DNA from: Streptomyces narbonensis
GTDB lineage: Bacteria > Actinomycetota > Actinomycetes > Streptomycetales > Streptomycetaceae
Assembly (NCBI RefSeq): GCF_014649015.1
Contig: NZ_BMSF01000005.1
Location: 124,001 to 188,000 of the forward strand
Direction of reading: 5' to 3'
Length of the DNA stretch: 64,000 nt
Every line of letters starts with the position of its first letter. Position 1 is the first letter of the stretch. The translations under genes were made by a program, and so were the position numbers. The notes below the pieces were generated by a model. It searched no databases. It saw nothing but the letters and a program-made list of their open reading frames with translations, and was not told where the DNA came from. This document shows, in pieces, positions 58,598 through 64,000 of the stretch.

Positions 58598-60739
58598 GTG
58601 AACGAACGTCGTGCGCCATCGGCAGACGGTCCCTCCACGCCTCCGGAGCCGCGGACGGACCGCGTGGACACCGCCCTGCACCATATGGCGGACGGTTTCC
58701 TGCTGGTGGACGGCGACTGGCGGATCGTCTACGCGAACCCTGCCGCCGACCGGCTCTTCGGTACGGACGGCAGCCGTACGGGCACCGTCGTGGGGCGGCC
58801 GCTCCGGGAGGCGGTCGAGGGGTTCCGCCAGCAGGCGGAACTGGAAAGCCGCTGCCACGAGGCGGCCGAGTCCCGTGAGCCGGGCGGAATCGACGTACAA
58901 CGGTCGTCCGACGGCCACTGGTACCGCATCAGGATCGCACCCGTGCCGGACGGCATGAGCGTCTACGTCAGCGACATCGACGAGGCGCGCATCCAGGAAG
59001 TGAGGGCGTCCCGGTCGCGTCACGAGGCGGTGCGGCGGGCCGAGCGGATCAAGAACCTCACCGTCTCCCTGTCGGGGGCACTGACCGTCCAGGACGTCGT
59101 GAACGCGGTGGCGAGACGCGTCCTGCCGCCCTTCGGCGCGGACGGACTCACCATCGGAGTGCTGGAGGAGAGCAGGGCGAACCGAGTACGCGTCGTGGGC
59201 GTGATCGGCTACCCCGACACCTTCACGGCGATGGTCGAGGCCGAACCGGTTCCCGCCGTCTCGCCGGTCGCCGACGTGCTGAAGGGCGGCGCGCCGCTCT
59301 TCGTCGAGACCGTCGAGGAGCACATCGCCCGCTATCCGCACATGGCACCTCGCGTGCACGCGTCAGGGAAGAAGTCCTGGGCCTTCCTCCCGCTCATCGC
59401 GTCCGGCCGGTCGATCGGCGCCTGCTCGATCTCCTTCTCGGAGGACCGCCGCCTCGACGACGCGGAACGGACCCTGCTCCTGGCGCTCAGCGGCCTGATC
59501 GCCCAGGCGCTGGAACGGGCCCGCCTGCACGACGCGGACCGAGACCGGGCCACCGAGCTGCAACGCGGGCTCCTCCCACGCGACCTGCCCGCGCTCCCGA
59601 CCCTCACCGCCGCGGCCCGCTACCTGCCCGCGGGGGAGGCCATGGACGTCGGCGGCGACTGGTACGACGTACTGCCCCTGTCGTCCGGCCGGGTCGCATT
59701 GGTGATCGGCGACGTGATGGGACACGGCCTGACGGAAGCCGCGACCATGGGACGCCTCAGGACCGCCGTGCGCACGCTCGCCGACCTCGAACTGGCCCCG
59801 GACGACCTGCTGGTGCACCTGAACGACCTCGTCGCCGACCTCGGCGAGGACCTGTACGCGACGTGCCTGTACGTGGTCTACGACCCCACGGACGCGAGCT
59901 GCGTCCTCGCTTCGGCGGGACATCCGCCACCGGTGCTCGTGGACCCGTCCGGCACGGCACGCTTCGTCGAACTGGAGCCGAACTCCCCCCTCGGAGTGGC
60001 CGAGCCGCCGTTCGAGACGAAGCGGGTGCACGTACCCGACGGCAGCCTGCTCGTCCTCTACACGGACGGACTCGCCGAGACGGCCACGCGGCCGATGAGC
60101 AGGGGGATGGACCTGCTCAAGGCCACCCTCGACGAGGCACTGGCCCACGAGAACCCCGGCGCCGCCCCCGCGACGGACCGAACCGACCCCACGACGAACC
60201 ATGGTGTCCCCGCCACGAACCGCGCCGACCCCGTTCCCGATCTCCTGCTCGACCGGATCTGCGACAGGCTCACCGCCGCACTGCTCCCGTCACCGTCCGG
60301 TACGACCGACGACGCGGCTCTGCTCGTTGCCCGCCCCCGCTCGTTCAGGGCGTCCGACATGGCCAGCTGGACCCTCCCCGAGAATCCTCGCGCAGCCGGT
60401 CAGGCGCGCGTCCTGATCCGCGAGCAACTGACCCTCTGGCAGCTGGAAGACCTCCTGATGGCCACGGAGCTGATCGTGAGCGAGCTGGTCACGAACGCGG
60501 TGCGGTACGGGCGGGGTCCCATCAGGCTCCGTCTCCTGCGCAGCGACTCGCTGGTCTGCGAGGTGGCGGACGGCAGCCTCACGACACCTCACGTCCGCCG
60601 GGCCGCCGAGACCGACGAAGGGGGAAGGGGGCTCCAGCTGGTGACGGCCCTCGCGCACCGCTGGGGCGCCCGGTACGGGACGGCGGGCAAGTACGTGTGG
60701 ACCGAGCAGCAGCTCCCGGTGACGACGGTCGCCGGCTGA
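58598..60739 (+). CDS. PAS-GAF-SpoIIE phosphatase with C-terminal HATPase domain
   Basis: 713 residues from GTG 58598, which has GAGG at a good distance; ATG 58547 would add 17. PAS (about 20-125; MADGFLLVDGDWRIVYANPAADRLFG), GAF (about 145-310), SpoIIE/PP2C (about 330-570; VGGDWYDVLPLSSGRVALVIGDVMGHG, YTDGLAE, TTDDAALLVARP), then an RsbW-like ATPase domain (about 575-710; ATELIVSELVTNAVRYGRGPI, EGGRGLQLVTALAHRWG). A Thr/Asn/Asp/Pro-rich insert (ATDRTDPTTNHG) interrupts the PP2C end. One protein thus holds both phosphatase and anti-sigma-kinase-like modules, typical of actinobacterial partner-switching stress sensors. Confidence 0.9.
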   Translation: MNERRAPSADGPSTPPEPRTDRVDTALHHMADGFLLVDGDWRIVYANPAADRLFGTDGSRTGTVVGRPLREAVEGFRQQAELESRCHEAAESREPGGIDVQRSSDGHWYRIRIAPVPDGMSVYVSDIDEARIQEVRASRSRHEAVRRAERIKNLTVSLSGALTVQDVVNAVARRVLPPFGADGLTIGVLEESRANRVRVVGVIGYPDTFTAMVEAEPVPAVSPVADVLKGGAPLFVETVEEHIARYPHMAPRVHASGKKSWAFLPLIASGRSIGACSISFSEDRRLDDAERTLLLALSGLIAQALERARLHDADRDRATELQRGLLPRDLPALPTLTAAARYLPAGEAMDVGGDWYDVLPLSSGRVALVIGDVMGHGLTEAATMGRLRTAVRTLADLELAPDDLLVHLNDLVADLGEDLYATCLYVVYDPTDASCVLASAGHPPPVLVDPSGTARFVELEPNSPLGVAEPPFETKRVHVPDGSLLVLYTDGLAETATRPMSRGMDLLKATLDEALAHENPGAAPATDRTDPTTNHGVPATNRADPVPDLLLDRICDRLTAALLPSPSGTTDDAALLVARPRSFRASDMASWTLPENPRAAGQARVLIREQLTLWQLEDLLMATELIVSELVTNAVRYGRGPIRLRLLRSDSLVCEVADGSLTTPHVRRAAETDEGGRGLQLVTALAHRWGARYGTAGKYVWTEQQLPVTTVAG

Positions 60740-60975
60740 GAGCGCGACGTGCGGGCAGACCCGCTGGTCAGGGCATGGACCAGGTCTGCCGCCACGCGGG
60801 CGCCATGGGCCCCGTCGCATTCCTGCCTCTGTTCCCGGACGTGAGCTCCGCGGATCTGGAGGGACGCCCGGACCGGCCGCGCGCGCGGCCGGTCCCGATC
60901 CCTGGATGCGCTGCGCCCACGGCGGCACGGGCGGTTCTTCCGCGGCGTCGCGTCACGGTGGGGCACACTGGCGGC

Positions 60976-62202
60976 GTGCGCATCGTGATGATGACGGCGG
61001 GGTCGCGGGGCGACGTCGCGCCGTTCACGGGTCTGGGTGCCGGTCTCGTAAGGGCTGGGCACGAGGTGACGTTGGCCGCGCACGGTGTGTTCGAGCCGCT
61101 GGTGGCCGGGTCGGGGGTACGGTTCCGTCCGCTTCCGCTGGACCCCCGCGCCGAACTGCACTCCCCGCGGGGCCGACGGCTGCACGATGCGAGGACCGGC
61201 GCGGGAAAGCTCGTACGGCTGGCGTCCATGGCCCGGGGAGCTGCCGACGAGATGACGGCGGCGCTGGTGGAGGCGGCGCGGGAGGGTGAGGTCCTGCTGG
61301 TCAGCGGGTCGCTGGGACCGCTCGGGTACGCCATCGCCGACGGCCTGTCGGTGCCGGCCCTGGGGCTGCACCTCCAGCCGCTGCACCCGACGGGGGAGTT
61401 CCCGGCTCCGGTCCTCGGCACGCGGTCCCTGGGCACGGTGGCGAACCGGCTGAGCGGACGGGTCGTCATGACGTCCGTGGAGCTGCTGTTCTCCGACGCC
61501 GTGCGGTCACTGCGGCGGCGCCACGGGCTCGTGACGGCGGGCAGGCGCCGGGGCAGGCCCGCGCGACCGGTGCTGCACGGCTACAGCGAGCTCGTCGTCC
61601 CCCGACCCCGGGACTGGCCCGCCGGGCTGGAGATGTCCGGGTACTGGTGGCCGCACGAGACCGGGCGGTTGTCCCGGGAACTGGAGGACTTCCTCGGCGC
61701 CGGGCCCCGACCGGTCTTCGTCGGCCTGGGCAGCGCCACCGTTCCCGATCCCGAGCGGGTGAGCCGCGAGGTCGTCAGCGCGCTGCGTGCGGCGAAGGTG
61801 CGGGGGATCGTCCAGCGGGGCTGGGCGGGACTGGACGCCCTGGGCGACGACATCCTGACCGTCGACGAGGTACCGCACTCCCTGCTGTTCCCCCGGACGG
61901 CCGCCGTCGTCCACCACGCGGGGGCCGGTACGACCGGCGCCGTCCTGCGGGCCGGGGTGCCGACCGTTCCCGTGCCGGTCCAGTTCGACGCGGCGTTCTG
62001 GGCATCCCGGCTGACCGCGCTGGGCACCGCACCCGGGGTGGTGCCGCTGCGCCGCCTCACCTCCGGCGCCCTGGCCGGGGCCCTGCGCCGGGCGACGACG
62101 GACGACTCCCACCGTGCGCGCGCCCGCGCGCTGGCCGACCGCCTGGCCAGGGAGGACGGGGTCGCACCGGTGCTGGCCGCGCTCGACCGACTGCCCCGCT
62201 GA
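60976..62202 (+). CDS. Family 1 glycosyltransferase (macrolide/UDP-glucosyl type)
   Basis: 408 residues from GTG 60976. GT-B fold: IVMMTAGSRGDVAPFTGLGAGLVRAGHEVTLAAH at the N-terminus and the nucleotide-sugar site AAVVHHAGAGTTGAVLRAGVPTVPVPVQFDAAFWASRL near the C-terminus. The SRGDVAPF and HHAGAGTTGAVLRAGVP pieces are diagnostic. It transfers a sugar to a lipid, sterol or macrolide-like acceptor. Members resemble sterol 3-beta-glucosyltransferases and antibiotic-inactivating enzymes. No biosynthetic cluster is adjacent, so detoxification or lipid glycosylation is as likely as biosynthesis. Confidence 0.88.
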   Translation: MRIVMMTAGSRGDVAPFTGLGAGLVRAGHEVTLAAHGVFEPLVAGSGVRFRPLPLDPRAELHSPRGRRLHDARTGAGKLVRLASMARGAADEMTAALVEAAREGEVLLVSGSLGPLGYAIADGLSVPALGLHLQPLHPTGEFPAPVLGTRSLGTVANRLSGRVVMTSVELLFSDAVRSLRRRHGLVTAGRRRGRPARPVLHGYSELVVPRPRDWPAGLEMSGYWWPHETGRLSRELEDFLGAGPRPVFVGLGSATVPDPERVSREVVSALRAAKVRGIVQRGWAGLDALGDDILTVDEVPHSLLFPRTAAVVHHAGAGTTGAVLRAGVPTVPVPVQFDAAFWASRLTALGTAPGVVPLRRLTSGALAGALRRATTDDSHRARARALADRLAREDGVAPVLAALDRLPR

Positions 62203-62373
62203 CCGCCCGCACTCGACGGGCTGCCACGGCACAGGCGCACGCGCATCCGGCTCATCCCACGCTGGAGCCGTTCGACCAGGAACGCTTCACCGGACTGACG
62301 ACGTGGAGTCCGGCCGCCGTCCCCTCGTCCGCCGGGGCCGGTCGGCGGGGCCGCCCGGCCCCGGCGGACCGGC

Positions 62374-64000
62374 TCACTTGGTCTGCGTGGAGAGGCTCAC
62401 ACCGCTGAAGTCCTGCGCGGCGGCGAGGCTGAAGTAGACCCAGCCGGACGGCGGGTTGTCGATCGTCAGCGTCTCGCCGTTGCCGGCGTTGGTGGACTTC
62501 GCCTGGTGGCTGCCGGTGGTGGCCCAGTTGCCGCCGCCGTAGTACAGGTCGGCGTTCCCGGTGCCGCCGCTGCTCGTGATGGTCAGCTGCTTGACGCCGG
62601 CCGGCAGGTACACGAAGTGGTAGCTGTAGTTGCCGGTGGCGGCCGCGAGATCGTCCCGGCGGCAGTTCTGGTCGAACTGACGGGGGTCGCTGATGGTGCA
62701 GAGCGGGGCGGCGGCGGTCGAGCCGGCCTCCGGCAGCGGACCGCAGTCGGCGGTCGCGCAGGTGGTCGTCAGCCAGGTCGCGAAGCCCGCGTCGTAGCGG
62801 GTGCCGATGGTCTGCTTCAGGAAGGTGCGGGCACCGGTCCAGTCACCCGTGCGGTACTTGTTGAGCATGGTCTCGACGTCGGCGGGGTGCGCCTGGAGCA
62901 TGTAGCGGACCGCGAGGAAGCCCCAGCGGTAGACCCGGCTCGCGTTGACCTCGGGGTCCTCGTCCTGGCCGTAGACGGTGTCGAACAGCTCGCTGAGCTT
63001 GTACGTGCCCTTGCGGGCCTCGGCGATCGCGTCGGCGTTGCGCTCGTTGCGGTATCCGAACGAGATGTTCTCGGCGATGCCCTCGACCCACCAGATGGTC
63101 GGCGTGGTGATGCCCGCCTCGAAGTCGCCGTGCATGTTGTAGCGGCCGTCGAGGTAGTGGGTGTACTCGTGGTTGAGGTTCCAGATCTGGAAGTCCGGGC
63201 GCAGCCAGTGGGCCTCGTGGGCGATGAAGCGGGCCTGGTTGCCCGCGGCCGCCGGGTTGCCCTCCTCGTACATGCCGCCGTTGTCGACGTCGATGTTGTA
63301 GATGGCCCAGGCGTACAGCGCGTACTGGGTGTAGTCGTCGAAGACGACGACCTCCAGGTTGGTGTTCACGTCACCGGGGATCGCGCCCTTGTCGCCGATG
63401 ATCCGGTGGAAGTAGGCGTCCTGGTTGATCAGGCTGGTACAGGTGCTCGACAGCTGACCGGGCGACATGTCCTGGGCGCGGATCTTCAGGTCCGGGTTGC
63501 ACGAGTGCTGGATCGGCAGGACCGCCGGGAGCACGCGCTCGCCCAGGTCGCAGATGGCGTAGGCCGCGCAGTTGCCCCTGTCGTACTGGCGCGTGGACCA
63601 GCCCAGGTTCATGGTGATCGGTGCGGTGGGGCCGACGTTCGGGTAGCGGTTGATCAGGTCCTTCAGCAGCGGCCGGAGCCGGTCCTTGAGCTCGGGGACG
63701 TCGAGAGCGTGACCGAGGTGGCGGCCGACGTTGCTGACGACGTCCAGGCGGTTCAGCTGCGCGCCGTTGCGCGTGATGAACCCGGCCCAGGTGTCCAGGA
63801 TGGTGGGATCGGCCTTGAGGGCCGCCCGCCAGCCGCGGCCGTCGTTCTTGGCCTTGAAGCCGTTCTCGACGACCCATTCGACGTGCTGCATGGAGAGGTT
63901 CATCTGGCCGGGCCAGGTGCCGTCGTAGCTGCCGAGCATCCACTTGACGATGCCGGCGTACCGCCCGGCCGTGTGGGTGCTGTCGATCAGCGTGACGACC
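62374..64000 (-). CDS. M9-family microbial collagenase with PPC domain, N-terminus beyond window
   Basis: The frame is open to the right edge, so the N-terminus is missing; 541 residues are present. Zinc site HEYTH (63157-63171) in LNHEYTHYLDGRYNMHGDF, with the third ligand Glu in WWVEGIAENISFG about 28 residues later: the collagenase gluzincin pattern. The C-terminal ~110 residues form a pre-peptidase C-terminal (PPC) beta domain (YHFVYLPAGVKQLTITSSGGTGNADLYYGG). Secreted; it degrades collagen or gelatin-like protein. Several cysteine pairs are present. No downstream gene is seen in the 171 bases up to the glycosyltransferase stop. Confidence 0.93.
   Translation of the reverse strand, partial: VVTLIDSTHTAGRYAGIVKWMLGSYDGTWPGQMNLSMQHVEWVVENGFKAKNDGRGWRAALKADPTILDTWAGFITRNGAQLNRLDVVSNVGRHLGHALDVPELKDRLRPLLKDLINRYPNVGPTAPITMNLGWSTRQYDRGNCAAYAICDLGERVLPAVLPIQHSCNPDLKIRAQDMSPGQLSSTCTSLINQDAYFHRIIGDKGAIPGDVNTNLEVVVFDDYTQYALYAWAIYNIDVDNGGMYEEGNPAAAGNQARFIAHEAHWLRPDFQIWNLNHEYTHYLDGRYNMHGDFEAGITTPTIWWVEGIAENISFGYRNERNADAIAEARKGTYKLSELFDTVYGQDEDPEVNASRVYRWGFLAVRYMLQAHPADVETMLNKYRTGDWTGARTFLKQTIGTRYDAGFATWLTTTCATADCGPLPEAGSTAAAPLCTISDPRQFDQNCRRDDLAAATGNYSYHFVYLPAGVKQLTITSSGGTGNADLYYGGGNWATTGSHQAKSTNAGNGETLTIDNPPSGWVYFSLAAAQDFSGVSLSTQTK

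Overview
The window is chromosomal DNA of a Streptomyces or very close relative. It has very high G+C, frequent GTG starts, start/stop overlaps of the ATGA and GTGA type, and typical Streptomyces gene content: 2-methylisoborneol synthesis, a sugar ABC importer with no ATPase of its own, SpoIIE-type phosphatases, and a SHOCT pair. No rRNA, tRNA or CRISPR array was seen.

Layout. 1-3.1 kb: end of a family 2 encapsulin shell gene, then 2-methylisoborneol synthase and geranyl diphosphate C-methyltransferase (an odorant operon, probably with an encapsulated terpene cyclase). 3.2-3.9 kb: a DUF2470 gene behind a clear DtxR/DmdR-type iron box. 4.1-12.0 kb: a carbohydrate module on the minus strand (binding lipoprotein, two permeases, cytoplasmic GH20 hexosaminidase, secreted CBM3-GH16 enzyme), divergent from two tandem paralogous GntR/UTRA regulators. 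12.1-20.3 kb: accessory genes, including an LRV-repeat protein, an insertion-sequence remnant next to a truncated gene, an S1-like plus SUKH protein, a lipoprotein, a PEP-mutase-like enzyme and a flavin monooxygenase.

20.3-27.7 kb: an extracytoplasmic thiol-redox module. On the minus strand lie a membrane-anchored thioredoxin, a TlpA-like lipoprotein (frameshifted here), CcdA, a DsbD-alpha-like lipoprotein and a histidine kinase. A secreted CAP protein and an OmpR-type response regulator lie just upstream. The thioredoxin and CAP promoters share an unusual array of CTGAGC/CTTAG-like hexamers at 11-bp spacing, each array placed 66 bp from a candidate -10 box. This is the best candidate for an undescribed regulatory circuit in the window.

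28-41 kb: a hypothetical membrane protein, a methyltransferase, a Nudix-like protein, a VOC protein behind a perfect palindrome, two tandem secreted tripeptidyl-aminopeptidase-like hydrolases, a flavin oxidoreductase, a PAS-GAF-PP2C phosphatase, a DUF6325-like/SHOCT pair, and a DMT exporter divergent from a LysR regulator. 42.3-49.6 kb: a compact glycine-betaine operon (betaine aldehyde dehydrogenase, GMC oxidoreductase, ABC ATPase, double-domain permease, binding protein). 49.6-64 kb: a cation/proton antiporter, a GlxA/AraC regulator divergent from a quinone oxidoreductase, catalase, MscS channel, PRC-barrel protein, a maleylpyruvate-isomerase-like protein, FKBP, an MFS transporter relic, a PAS-GAF-PP2C-ATPase phosphatase, a family 1 glycosyltransferase, and an M9 collagenase running off the right edge. 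Much of this second half fits osmotic, oxidative and envelope-stress functions.

A recurring feature is short G+C-rich tandem repeats (14, 18, 20, 27 and 60 bp) in intergenic or gene-end positions, two of them translated. All calls are from reading the sequence; no database search was run.
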